From Trametopsis cervina (taxonomy: Eukaryota; Basidiomycota; Agaricomycetes; Polyporales; Irpicaceae), in NCBI GenBank assembly GCA_022385755.1, contig MU278364.1:434001-498000 (forward strand): DNA of 64,000 nt. Direction: 5' to 3'. A program made the position numbers and the translations under genes. Shown here piece after piece: positions 11,120 through 22,359 of the stretch; within the stretch, counting starts at the first letter, position 1; every line of letters starts with the position of its first letter. The notes under the pieces were generated by a model, which worked only from the letters and a program-made list of their open reading frames with translations, did no database searches and was not told the DNA's origin.

Positions 11120-11987
11120 GTCGGTGCCGTCGCTGTACGAGAGTTGTGCGGGACGACCTGGAGGATGTTATGGCTTACATAGACGCCGGCGTCACTTTGT
11201 CGATGCCGAAGCGGTAGGTTAGGCGCTGTAATCGGCCGGGGAATGCCGTGATCTCATGCGCGTCTATTGTAATCTGTAACACGCCAAACGTTTACCGCCA
11301 CCAGGAATATTACCGCGTTTAGCACATGTTTCATCTCAGACCTCGAGAGCGAGAAATGCAACTTTGCACACCCCGTCGAACGCAGCAGGACACCAGTTGC
11401 AGCGAGCTGTGGCCGTTGCGTCGCATCAGCAGAAGAGTAGCAGAGTGAGGGCTCGATGTGTCTCGTCCAGCGCGACCGTTGTGTGGGCATAGCGACGGCC
11501 GGGCGGTTGCTGCGTATATCTGAGCTGAGCGGATGATGATCATTTCTAACCGTCTCTCCCCTCATCTGCCATCAAAGCCGGCTGGCTCGCCGCTCAAGAC
11601 TCTGCCCTCGGTGAGCATCGCCTCCTCCTCCTTTCTCCTTTCCTCCATCTTCTTTCTTTTCCCTTCGTCCTTGTCTTCGTTCTCTGACCGCTTTTCAGAC
11701 GTTGACCGTCCTCCCATTCCTTTACCCTGGTGCTTTGGTCGCCAGTTGAACACATTCCTTACTCTCCGGAAGAGCCAATCCTCGACACATTCCACCCCCT
11801 CGCTCGCCCCCTGAACACCCGAGCAACACCAGCTGTCTTGACCCGCTTTCCGTGCCAGCCACGTCTTCTATAATTCCACCTCCTTTGCTCAGCACTCCGC
11901 AAAGTACGTCCGCCAAATCAGCATTGTATTCTTATTGTGAACTAGACGCTCCCCTACAGCTAGTAAACATCTCGCAGATTCGTAAAT
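11120..11987. promoter_or_regulatory. Divergent intergenic region, MET8 / tetraspanin
   Basis: 868 bases between divergent starts. Pyrimidine-rich runs (ctcctcctcc, tttctttt) at 11610-11700 resemble fungal core-promoter CT tracts upstream of the tetraspanin. The minus-strand open frames here show no family features and I do not call them. Confidence 0.4.
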
Positions 11988-12946
11988 ATGGTGTCCAAGC
12001 GCGTCCTCGGTTTCTATGCGTTCGTCGATGCATGGCTCGTCGCAGCTGCCGCCCTCTCCATCGCAATGTCCGTCGTCTGGAGGTCACCCAACCTGATGAT
12101 CAATTTCACATTTGCGTATAGTGGAATGGACCTCACAGGCGCGTCCCCTTTTCATTGTATTCCGAATACAGAAAGCTAATTAGGCTGCCTCTTTGTCTGC
12201 CACAATACAGCTGGATTGGTATTAGGCATAATGCTCCTCTTGACATTCTTCACATCCGTATTTGCGGTAGTCCAGAAGAATCACGTTACCCTCGGACTGG
12301 TCATTCTCAACTGGACACTCATTGCGGACGCCATAGCGGTAGTTGTCATCGGCAGCATGATCTGGTTCTACTCCCTTCACCAGCGAAACAACTACTTCGA
12401 CGTCTTCAAAGCCGCCTCGGCGCAGACCAGAATAGACATCCAGGACAAGGTGCGTCTCCCCCTTGCCCCCGTGCGATGCGTCATATCGGACGGGCCTGTA
12501 ATTATGAATACTGATGATTTACGTATCCCTCTCTACCATACCCACGACAACCGCTCCAGTTCTCGTGCTGCGGATACTTTGCCGTGAACGACATAGTCGA
12601 GACCTCCGCCGGCTTCTGCTCGAACTCGACGAACGTCGGCCTGGTGAACACCAACAACACAGACATGTTCCGTTGCGTCGGACCGATAACTGGATTCACC
12701 GACTTCACGCTGAACAACATCTTCACGACCATCTACGGATATATGGCCATTCTGATCGCCCTGTTCTTGGCGTCCTTGTGCGTTATCCATCAGGTGAGCG
12801 GGACGTCCCTACTTTGGCGCTGCGGTTGCCGTGCTGTGCTGTTGTTTCCTTGGTTGCTCACGCGGGTCGGCTTATTTCAACAGAGGAACGAGGCAGAGCG
12901 CTTCAGGAAGATCGACGCCAAGCGTGGCGGAAGGGGTTTCGTCTAA
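11988..12946 (+). CDS. Tetraspanin
   Basis: Four exons (11988-12156, 12211-12449, 12560-12793, 12884-12946) give 234 residues. Four hydrophobic segments are visible: near residues 5-30 (VLGFYAFVDAWLVAAAALSI), 58-82 (LVLGIMLLLTFFTSVFAVV), 88-112 (LGLVILNWTLIADAIAVVV) and ~190-212 (GYMAILIALFLASLCVIHQ). Between the third and fourth lies a large loop that opens with the tetraspanin CCG signature (FSCCGYFAVND) and has two further cysteines, in GFCSN and MFRCVG. The loop is short for the family, as is usual in fungi. Tetraspanins organise plasma-membrane protein domains. The end of exon 1 is the least certain point: a donor at 12157 is used here, while one at 12121 would also keep frame. Cytosolic tail is basic (KIDAKRGGRGFV). 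Confidence 0.85.
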
Positions 12947-13769
12947 GCGTGCCCCTTCGCGTCTCGTGCGCATTATTGCCGTGTTGGCAAGCGCATATAC
13001 ACAGACGTTCTGCGGGCCTGGTGTCCCATTCGCCACCCGCTTGTGCTCTTCCATCTTCTCGCTCTCGTCTCTCGGTCGCATTTGCTTTTCACATTTCCTC
13101 TTCAACGCATAAACAAGGCATCACTCCAAGAATCGGCCCGTCCTGTTTTCCTTCGTGTCTTTCGTTTCTCGCTTGATTGTTTTACTAGTTTGGCTCGAGC
13201 ACTTTCCGTCTTTCCCCCTGTCACATTATCCTTCTCTCCTCCCATCGCGTGGACTATAGAACGCACCCGACAGCTGGTATCGGCCCCCGCCACTCCACCC
13301 GCCCGTACATCCTCTTCCGGATTGTATAACCCTGTCACATACTCTGTTCAACAGCTCTCATCACATCACATCCCCTTTCTTTTTCTCCGTAGTACTGTAC
13401 ATAGTGTGTACGTACCTCCCCTCCATCGGTCGGTCAGAATCAACGTCGCAAGGGCGTATGGGAATAATCTTCTGTGTGCTGCCTATGAGGAAGTGTGAGA
13501 TTACGGTACGTCGTGCTAGCGTTCACTTGCAGAAACATGCGTTAGCGGGTCGGACAGTAGTAACCAGAACAGCGCATGTTAGACGTATCTGTCGTTCGCC
13601 ATTCTATGAACCTTACGCCTGACAATACACACCAGCGCACAATAACAAAGAAAGACAAAATGCAGTTTCCGAATATGTAATACATGCGTTATGTGCTGTC
13701 GCTGCTGCCCTCACTCACAATAAAAAAGCGTCCATGTAGACAAGCGGCATGTTCTATAACTGCGCAGGC
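12947..13769. other. Intergenic, 3' ends of convergent genes
   Basis: 823 bases, strongly pyrimidine-rich on the plus strand between 13050 and 13400, between the tetraspanin and V-ATPase H stop codons. Open frames here lack any family feature; most of it is probably 3' UTR. Confidence 0.4.
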
Positions 13770-15679
13770 TCAGACAGCGGTCCACGGGTGACTGACGAGC
13801 CGTTGGACGGATATGAGGGCCTGGTAGCGGACGTCTGGGTCTTGGTGCGTCATGAGCTCCATCACTCGTGTCTTACCGCCGAGGTCGGTAAGCACTCTGT
13901 GGAAGACAGCGATGTTACAATAGTCAGTCAAAGAGAGTTGGCGTAAGTGTAAATGGGCGTACTTCTTCCCGCGCTCGTAGTGTTTGACGTATTGCCCGAT
14001 ATCGTGCGATGCTACGGCAAGGACTACCGGATCGGCTGATTCTTGAAGGAGGCCTAAGAGAAGTCTGCAAAAGAGCTATGGCTTAGTATGTGTTGTGATC
14101 GAAGCCCTGCGGTAGGACATACTTAAGCTGCTCATAATTCTTGTCGTTCAGCTTGGTTGCGTTCTCTTTCCAGAAAAGCTCCGACTCGTGCACCGGCGTC
14201 CATGACAGGTGTCCGGACAGAAGTTCGGAGCTGTATTCGTCGTATGTTCTGCAACCATCGCCATCAGTGATCACTTTAGCTGTGGCGACAGCATGATAAA
14301 ACCACGTCCACATACGTCAGGCTGTCAAATCTTGCCGTGAGCTCTTCGCGCAGATATTGAACATCTTCGACGATGTCCTCATCTGTCCACTTTCTCGTCG
14401 ACAGGTTCTTAACAAACGGTAACAGCTGGGCTACTAGCATGGCTGGAAGGTTCGCCGAGGGGGCTTTGGAAACGAGGTTCTGCAGTGTTCATCAGTTGTG
14501 TCCCACGTCTTAGACGACAAACAAATGCGGACTGACGCGGAAAGTGGCGATGATGACTCGAATGACTTTCTCTTTGACGGCCGCTTTGGCAACGTCAGTG
14601 AGGAGGGGTATAATATCGTATTTCCTAAACATAGATCGGTCATCCTCTGTTCACCAACAGATGACTATTAATAACAAGCTTACTTGTTTATCTGCTCAGA
14701 GATGTCAACGTCGAAGGTTAGCATCCAAAAACAGAACCCGATCTGGTAGCACATTTGTGGAACAGGGTTGTGATGCAACATCTCGACGAGTCTAAGTATC
14801 ATGAAATCAGATATATCAACATCAACATGAGATTGTGTAGAAATCGTACCCAGGGATGATTTTGGAGTTGTTCCATACTGCCTTGCGGTATTCTTGCCGA
14901 GGCAAAACAGCTTCGAGGCACAGCACGGCGATGTCGCGTTTGTCGGGAAGGGGATGCATGATGAAGGTTGACAGAGTGTTGAGGAATGCAGGTACGTATT
15001 GCTGTTGCTTCGTCCCGGGTTCCGCGCTGCAGCCAAGATGTCAGCTGTGCTAGATCTGAAGAAACGCGAATATCCTGTACCTCAGGAGTACCGTCAAGAT
15101 TTGCAATGTCTTCAGCTGTACAAACTCATCTGTTGACTGTAATAAGCTGTCACAAGTAAAACGTAAGTTGTGGGTTGAGCCATGCTCATGACCATGGTAC
15201 GCACCGCAGCAGGGGTCCGTATGGTAGCTCCGGGTCCGACTCTGAAGCTCTGGTGAACAGGGCTATACGTTCTTCATGGTCTGTACGGGACCCAGTCAGT
15301 GCACCGTCATAGAAGCAACCAGTCCAGGTTAAACTCACCCCATAGCATATCCGCGATCCGCACCAGTATGGTCTGCTGCCCTGTCGCCCCTTGGAGCTTC
15401 TTCAATAAATGGAGATACAGAAGCGCATATGTCTGTCCCTCCGACAGCAGCAACGACTCTATCTTCGATTTCGGCTGCTTTTCAACCTTCTTAATGAGCG
15501 CATTCTCCTCGGCCGTTATTAAGTTATCACGTTGGTACGCCTAGAACATGAGCATTAGTTATGTGCGCATTTGGTGGATCGCTGCCGAGAGGCGTACATA
15601 CATCCCAGGGCACGGGTTTCGCGCGGATCCTGTTCGAGCTTTCATCAAGAAAGAAATTGGCCAGCAGTGAGATGGACAT
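13770..15679 (-). CDS. VMA13: V-type ATPase subunit H (Vma13)
   Basis: Eleven exons: 15679-15602, 15540-15339, 15280-15205, 15146-15081, 15026-14850, 14791-14684, 14624-14537, 14479-14316, 14248-14123, 14064-13963 and 13896-13770. They give 437 residues, the normal family size. Subunit H is the regulatory V1 subunit that couples V1 to V0 and silences free V1. The N-terminal part has [20 protein letters not shown] and the ARM/HEAT-like repeats ([20 protein letters not shown]). The C-terminal half shows the diagnostic [40 protein letters not shown] and [20 protein letters not shown]. It ends [10 protein letters not shown]. Many exons of 66-200 nt with short introns. The start is the first in-frame Met before the conserved block. 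Confidence 0.93.
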
Positions 15680-15861
15680 GGCGAATGTGCTACCGCGAAG
15701 CTGGACGTCCGAGTACCGTGCTCAGGCTCAGTGGACGACGATGTCACTGCAGCGGAGGTCGGAAGTAGCGCCCATATCTGAAGAGGCACGTGATCCGCGT
15801 TGTAGCTAATTTCCGCGTTCGTGCTCGATGGTCTCTTCACTCGTAAGGTGGTTATACTGGG
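15680..15861. promoter_or_regulatory. Short divergent promoter, VMA13 / mL46
   Basis: Only 182 bp separate the two start codons, so both promoters must overlap or be shared. No motif named. Confidence 0.5.
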
Positions 15862-16957
15862 ATGTTCACTCGGACAGCGTTGAGGTCATGTCGACAGCGG
15901 GCACCGAGTACGTTCTATAATTTGGTTTGGAAAACTACGTGTCTCTAACTGCATACATGTGGTACAGCACATCTGGGTATAAGCACTCGTTCGCTGGCTA
16001 CAGTCACTGAAGCTCCTCAGGCAGCCAAACCCACGGCTCCTCCTCGAATAGTCAAAAAGGAAACTGGCGAGTCTGTGGCCATACATACAGCTGTTCTCTT
16101 GAACAGGAACCCTCTTCTCACGCGGACACCGACTCCTTTCGAAAAGGCATACTATGCATACCACTCACGTATCGAGCGGGCACTGCATAACCCCCTTCCT
16201 TATGACTTTTTCTTCAAGCCCGGTACACAACTAGAGAAGCAGTTCGATAAAGAAGAACTGGAGCGGGAACGACAGGCGTTTGGACGTTCAGCAACTCCTT
16301 CATCTCGTATCAAGACTGAAGAAGAGACACGAGCGACCGACGAAGATGGTGCAGATGCATTGGCTGTTCTAGATGCGCAACAACAAGACGATGCAGTGAA
16401 GACTCTATCGCGAGAACATGAGGCTGACCGGACAGGCAATGTCCAGAGTCTGGATAGGCAAGGCGAACGTAATGTTTACCTGCTTGTGCTGGCGAAGGAT
16501 GAGGCGGGCAAGCAGACGTGGAGGTTCCCTCAGGCTCCAGTGAAGGTACAGGAGAATCTATTCCAGGTACGTCCACATAACGTTAGTGAAATGAACTTGG
16601 TGATAACCCCCGTTCAGAGTGTCCAAAACTATCTCCGCTCGCCCTTCGGCGTCGGAATGGACACATGGGTAGTGAGCCGCAATCCAATAGGTGTCTATAG
16701 CGCTCCTGCTGTGCAAAAATCCCAGGATGATCTGCGGGTCAGTGTCACGTCTGTTCTGCTTCCTTACTTTGCTTATTTTTGTGTACTACGATTTGCAGAA
16801 TACTCTGTTTTTCTACAAAGCACATATTCTTGCCGGCCAGGTCCGTCCGGATGGGCAGGATGTTCTAGATTTTGCTTGGCTTACGAAGGAAGAGATACAA
16901 ACACGAGTAGACGAGGGCTATTGGCATGGCGTTAAAGATATGATATCTGACTTCTAA
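15862..16957 (+). CDS. Mitochondrial large-subunit ribosomal protein mL46 (MRPL17/MRPL46)
   Basis: Four exons (15862-15907, 15968-16566, 16618-16737, 16799-16957) give 307 residues. The N-terminus is basic and lacks acids (MFTRTALRSCRQRAP...), as expected of a mitochondrial presequence. A conserved block AVLLNRNPLLTRTPTPFEKA (residues ~50-70) is followed by a NUDIX-like fold: NVYLLVLAKDEAGKQTWRFP at ~210 and, after the last intron, NTLFFYKAHILAG and DFAWLTKEEIQTRVDEGYWH. mL46 keeps the Nudix shape but not the hydrolase function; the Nudix box region here (LFQSVQNYLRSPFGVGMDT) indeed lacks the REXXEE catalytic pattern. Ends MISDF. Confidence 0.87.
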
Positions 16958-17149
16958 TTTACATCTAATACAGTCATTACACACTTACCCATGACTGGTC
17001 TCTGATGTCTCATCGACGGCTACGGAAGACTGACTCCCCGAGATAACGTGCTCGCCGAGATACCGGTATGTTTCTCTTATTTGTCTTTCTTACGACGCAT
17101 GGCTGATTTGCACTCACAGTGTTTCTATGATTTCAAATGACAACATACT

Positions 17150-17660
17150 GAAGCTGGTTTTAGCGCGCCCACTTACTTATTATGCATTGAATCTTAGGAC
17201 ATACGACGCCCGGGCCGATATACTTGGAATCTACTTATCAAAAAGACCGTGCTCGCAGGATTGCATGATCCTCGTACATGGGAAATGTATAACAGAGCAC
17301 GTATATATGGTGCAGCGAAGGGAAATCTCTTGTATCAACAACAACGTGAAGACCTTCGTACGTTGACCGTTCACCTTTGAGTCGCGCAAGTATTGTTACG
17401 AGCGGAACACACCGTCTAACTGCTGGTTGTAGGGAGCCATTTGAATATACTACTCCCTCTGACCGTGAGTAGCCCCACCCTCGTACTGTCCCACCACTCA
17501 TCACTGGCGTGGCAGCATATGCGGAGGGCCTCGCAGCTACCACCCTCGTGCGTCCATATCTCGGTCGCGCAATGCTAGGCTGGGTACCGTACCAGTACGG
17601 CTTCTTCGAGGACCTTAGCTCCACTACAATACACGGAAGGCAACGGCGGGGTTGTCTGAA
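17150..17660 (+). pseudogene. Internally deleted remnant of the NAD(P)-binding epimerase-like gene
   Basis: Two separated matches to the intact paralogue at 20963-22035 lie next to each other here. Positions ~17195-17350 resemble ~20760-20970, the upstream region and first codons of the intact gene: shared gcccgggccgat, gtacatgggaaatg and caacaac...gtgaag. Positions 17436-17650 resemble 21808-22030, the last intron and exon: both start agccatttgaatatactact and go on to a GLAATTLVRPYLGRAMLGWV-type sequence. Some 850 bases of the body, including the Rossmann motif, are absent. The copy cannot make the enzyme. After the match the frame runs on into SEVAPKILTSPNNWFM, so it may have been captured by the next segment. 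Confidence 0.75.
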
Positions 17661-18150
17661 GTCGCGCCGAAAATATTGACTTCGCCAAATAACTGGTTCA
17701 TGTACGTATCAGTATGTCTGTATTAAGGCGTTAAGTAATCATGAGCCGACGACATATGCAGAGCATCACGAAGACCTGTTCATGGTACACACGCTGTTCC
17801 GGTATGGCCGACGGAATACGATCAATACTGTTCTCAGTGCAAATGACATCTGGATATACTACGAGGAATGGCAGACATATATGCACAGCAAACGTTCTTA
17901 TCCAGTGCCTGATGAAGTATGCTCTGCCCCGGCGGCCATGCGTGTCCCTACCCTCGGGTGAGCGGCCCTTACAGGAACAGTACTGCTATTGGCATTCTCT
18001 TTTACATTTCAGGAATGTTATCGTCATTCGACTTCTTGATGTCCAATCCTCGCCATCAATGACAGGCTGGCCAGGCTGGCGGAAATGGCAGAACCCGAAA
18101 GATATGAGCACGTCTCGCTTACCAACGGTGAGTACCCTCAACGAGTGCTC
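17661..18150 (+). other. Unresolved coding-like segment, possibly a gene remnant
   Basis: After a plausible GT...AG (17702-17743) the plus strand reads PTTYAEHHEDLFMVHTLFRY and goes on to a helix-like stretch ending EEWQTYM. Its composition is protein-like and it ends PVPDE before a possible donor. Further on, ~18045-18127 reads AINDRLARLAEMAEPERYEH in one frame, but I could not connect it to the first piece without hitting a stop. I recognise no family. It may be a broken gene, the 3' part of a fusion with the truncated epimerase, or chance. Confidence 0.25.
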
Positions 18151-18825
18151 GGCGGCGATGTTTACCAATAGGACGATAACAAGTAGTCGCTTCGACCCTC
18201 GCTGGTTCGTCCCTACCTCTGCTTTTCTTGCTTAGTATCTACGAAATAATGATATTGTGGACAGCGTTCATGCGTATTATAGCGCGTGAAAAGCTAACAC
18301 CGGCTAACCCCATACTGGACCGCTAGCCGCCCACACATCTCTGCTGTTTCCATGCCGGATACCGGGAGGCCGGTCAATCGCTTTATTGGTTCACGATAAA
18401 CTGGCAGTGCAGGTCGAACAGCTTGCAAGCTCCTGCACCTGTTCGTGGTTATTTTACGAAACATGAGGCCACCAGCGTGGCTGGTCGATCTAATGATGCA
18501 ATACAGCTTATATCTTGAATACATTTCCACCACGGCACTTTTGTCTCCCTACATTCCTCATTTCCGAGTGCAGCGACAGCATCTTTGCGCAGCTTTCATT
18601 TTGCACTGGGTGGAAATCTCGAAACAAAGCAAGAACCTCACAAGGCCGTTCGCCGCGCCGGGAGACTTCCATAGCCGCGCTCTCCAACCAGGTATAAATG
18701 CCATGGGTTTGTGGCTTCGTAATCTCACTCCTATTTTTTGCTCAGCTGGACGTGTTAATTCCGCCTCGGAAGTGTATTTGTTTGTCTGACTACTACCAAG
18801 CTACTCAACCATCTGGGTGTCTACC
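18151..18825. other. Gene-free stretch before the DUF6533 gene
   Basis: Open frames here are short and without family features. Presumably promoter of the following gene. Confidence 0.35.
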
Positions 18826-20456
18826 ATGTCTCACAATGGAGAATACGTGAATACTGGGGCAATCAAACAAATGTACGCCCAATACTTGACTTAATGTCTT
18901 CCATATCTGACTATTGCATAGTTTGCTCTCTAATTACGCTGTGGTGTCATGTGACGGTACGATCCACCCACATGTACATCGGAAAGCCTGAAGCTAAGGT
19001 CAAACAGCTCTTACGGTTTATGATATCATTATCACTTTCTCGCAAGAGATAGACGTCATATGGAGCCGCAAGTGGACTGCCATGACCTGGCTGTTTGCAT
19101 GTGCGCGCTATGGCGGCTTCGTGAGTTCTTGCCTGAGGTTGGCGCCAGAGCCGTTAACATACGAGGCAAGTTGTGATTTCATCCGGATAAGCAACATTTA
19201 ACAATTGTTTCCGGCAGACGTATGCATTTGTGTTCACTCTGTCAGTACAAGAGAAAGCTGATGATGTGGTGTTCAACTTTATATTTCATGGGGCATGATA
19301 GATGCGTGGTGTGGTTCGGGCTGACGACGGCTCTGGGTATGCTCCAATATATGGTATTGGCCGGTATGTACCTCTCGACCTGATACTGAAGTATGGCCTC
19401 ATCATTTGTGGTCGGCTAGTATTTTCAGCCTTGCGTGTTTATGCACTATCACGACGTAGTCTTTGGCCGGCAGGGCTTGTATTCGCACTAGGCATGGTCC
19501 CCATCGGCACAGCTGCTGTGAGTGATCGTGAATTGTTATCTGTGTCGGCAGTAGCTGATATTATGTCGGATCTAACACTAGTACGGGGTTGCTACCGAGG
19601 TCATCGAGTACAATCCTCATTGCCACATTTCTCATGGAGTCTCCGCCGCGGCGAATGTTATGTTAGTACATCATTCCTCTATATTATCATGCGACTTAAA
19701 TATATATCGTAGATGTGCGGACATAAACTGTGCATTAAGAGGTCCTAACACTGACCCTTTCCCTTTTTACCACCTTCAGTCGCGCTCATTACTCGTATAA
19801 GTTTCATCGCCGCAGATATGCTCGTCCTCTTCGTGACATGGCATAGGACATGCAAAACTTATAAGCTCGCAAGAGAAAGCAATATAAAGACGTCGTTTTC
19901 AACGCTGCTTATACGCGATGGTGCGGGATTTCTCATGCTCGATCGTGGTAGCAGCATCACCCACTGAGCCATACCGTCTCTAGGAACTTTCTACTTTTTG
20001 TTAGTGCACATTTCCACCTTGTGTTATAGAAGCCGCTCAAATTCTTTAGTATCCAACTCATGCTAAATATCCTGGCTCTCTTGAACGATATTCATCTTGT
20101 GAGTACGTAGATGGTCACAGCGAATTTAGTTGACACAGACACAATCAGTTCAAAATCTCCGATAATACAATCTCAGGTCTCTTCCAACAGTATGTATCAC
20201 ATACAACCTAAACTGTTTGAGCTCACGTCTGTGCTGACTTACGACGTGGATTAGAGCCATCAGCATCATCGTACCCCGATTTCTCCTCAGCCTTCGTGCG
20301 CTGGACGCTTCTCAACATGCAAGCACGGTAGGCAACGTGTCCACGCTTCGGTTTGCCAATTCGGCACTGCTGATGGGGAACATTGGGGAGCCGCTGCACG
20401 TCAACGATACCTTGAACGACGAAGACGACAGCCGCCATCCGAACATGAGTAGATGA
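18826..20456 (+). CDS. DUF6533-domain multi-pass membrane protein
   Basis: A many-exon gene recognised from its translated pieces. After the start (MSHNGEYVNTGAIKQ) comes the DUF6533 signature: NYAVVSCDALTVYDIIITFS, QEIDVIWSRKWTAMTWLF, ARYGGF. Then follow hydrophobic exons: VWFGLTTALGMLQYMVLA (~19305-19360), ALRVYALSRRS...GMVPIGTAA (~19430-19520), RISFIAADMLVLFVTWHRT (~19790-19855) with STLLIRDG, and QLMLNILALLND (~20050-20095). The last exon carries IIVPRFLLSLRALDAS followed by a hydrophilic tail ending RHPNMSR and the stop at 20454-20456. Start-to-tail order matches agaricomycete DUF6533 proteins, which have about seven helices and no known function. Exon ends between these blocks are not all resolved, and the RDGAGFLMLD region departs from the usual pattern, so damage cannot be excluded. 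Confidence 0.65.
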
Positions 20457-20962
20457 GAGATACTGGCATAGCGTTCAACATAAGATATCTGACTCATAAC
20501 TTGAATTGATTGCAGTACTAGTCATTCCGCAGCGTGCGCACAGCTGGTTTTATACTTTGTTGGCAGTGGCTGTAAGTTTGACTCATGAGGATAGTGTACT
20601 TCCGACCTGATCACCGACGCTGGTACGTTTCAATGGCTCATCTCGCATTGTGGCGCACGGCTGACTAACCCCGACAGCGTTTGCGTGAATCTAGTCGATC
20701 GTATTCTGAAGCTAGCGATGCTGCGGCTCCCACTTATTCATTCTGCTTCGATCGTCAGGACATAGCTCCCGGGCCGATGTGTCTAGAATCTGTCCAACGA
20801 GAACCATGCTCACCATATTGCATCATCTCCGCAGAAACACCTAGCTATACCTAAAGTACATGGGAAATGGATGACTGAGCAAGAACTCGACAGACGTATA
20901 TATGCCGCAACAGCATCCGGAGGTAGGCCACGCACTTTTACCCTCTCAACAACGACAGTAAC
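20457..20962. promoter_or_regulatory. Upstream region of epimerase-like gene A, partly duplicated at 17.2 kb
   Basis: 506 bases with no gene. The part from about 20740 resembles ~17190-17350 upstream of the remnant, showing that the duplication unit included the promoter. Confidence 0.5.
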
Positions 20963-22035
20963 ATGAAAGTCCTCATCTTCGGGTGAGTGTGCGACCTTCC
21001 ATGGACAACGCGGTCGTCGCATCCTAACTCTCCTATAGCGCCGCAGGTTTCGTCGGGTTCCCCGTCGCACAGGCTTTATTACGGGCAGGACACACTGTCT
21101 ATGGCCAGACACGCACAGCTGAGAGAGCAAACCTGTTGGCCTCGAACGAAAGTGCGTAATCGCCATACACAGATTGCATAGTGAGGATTAACGTTGACCT
21201 GGACAATTAACAGTTACCCCAATCATTGCGGAAGCAACGGATGTCTCCGCCTGGGAATTCCTCATCGCAGACGTTGACGTGATTATCGAGGCGCTTGCAG
21301 GCCAGACACTCAACACTCTATCCCCAGCAGTGTTTGAAGCAGTCACTACCGCCATACAGAAACATCGCCCTGCGTACGCCGATAAAGTTACGTTCATCTA
21401 CACCTCGGGCGCATGGGTCTGGGGCGACGACCGCAACAAGATTATCACCGACACAACAGCTCCGAGCAAGCCCCTATCCATCGTTGCATGGCGTCCTGCA
21501 GTAGAGCAAAACATCCTCAAGTCGGAGATTGTAAACAGCGTAGTCATTCGCCCCACCTTGGTCTACGGCCGATCTTCTTCGCTCCTAGGTCTGGCGTTCC
21601 AGAGAGCATATGAGGGCAAGCTAACCTGGCCTGGAACTCCGGGTGGTCGGCTTGCCGTCATCCACCAGGATGACCTCGCGGACCTATACGTTCGCGCAGC
21701 TGAGAACGGGCCGTCTGTAAAGGGGCTGAGCTTCGCTGCATCTGAAGACAAGACGGAGAGCACGGACGACGTTTTGGCCAAGATTGCGAAAATTGCGGGC
21801 AATCAGCAGCCATTTGAATATACTACTCCCTCCAATCGTAAGTACCCTACTTTCATATACTGTGCAAGAACTCACGATGGGCATATCAGCATTCGAGGAA
21901 GGCCTCGGAGCCACAGTTCTTGTGCGTCCGTATCTCGCTCGCGCAGTACTAGGCTGGGTGCCGCGCAAGCACGGCATCGTCGAGGACCTTGAGCTGTACT
22001 ACAGCACGTGGAAGGCGACCGCAGGGCTATCTTAA
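20963..22035 (+). CDS. NAD(P)-binding epimerase-like (extended/atypical SDR) protein A
   Basis: Four exons (20963-20982, 21039-21151, 21214-21837, 21890-22035) give 300 residues. The start MKVLIFGAAGFVGFPVAQAL carries the GxxGxxG Rossmann motif, split by intron 1. Then YGQTRT (NADP-phosphate-binding type Arg), DVDVIIEALAGQ, and IYTSGAWVWGDD where classical SDRs have the catalytic Ser/Tyr region. RPTLVYGRSSS and the C-terminal LVRPYLARAVLGWVPRKHGI complete the fold. The classical YxxxK is not obvious, so catalysis of the standard type is doubtful; NmrA-like or atypical SDR behaviour is possible. It is a tandem paralogue of the gene at 22360, with identical intron positions. Substrate unknown. 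Confidence 0.78.
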
Positions 22036-22359
22036 ATACGATGTTAAGAGTTATTCACCATGTGTATGTAACTTGTTTACGTATGTACTAGTATGGTATG
22101 TTTGTACGAGATATTTGAATTGCTGTGGACTCAGCCGAGCATCTAAGAAAACGGTATAAGCTACTGATCCCGTTCCGGGATGGCATACCGACGGAACACG
22201 AGCAACAGTGCCCTCGCGAGAACTGACGTCTGAATATAGTATAAGGTATACCACGATGACTGCGCAACTGCTCGTTAGACCAGGCTGGCGAGGATATATA
22301 TACACACGGCAAGTAGCTCGTATTTGCAGTTTCAGGGAGTACACTTCGTTCCAGTCAAC
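22036..22359. other. Spacer between tandem epimerase-like genes
   Basis: 324 bases; the terminator of copy A and the promoter of copy B. Nothing else seen. Confidence 0.4.

Noticed and set aside
11254..11565. Minus-strand 103-codon frame between MET8 and the tetraspanin
   Set aside because: Arg/Ser-rich without ordered segments; lies in a promoter region between two well-supported genes.
20223..20438. Minus-strand 71-codon frame
   Set aside because: It is the antisense of the last DUF6533 exon, whose plus-strand translation has family features.
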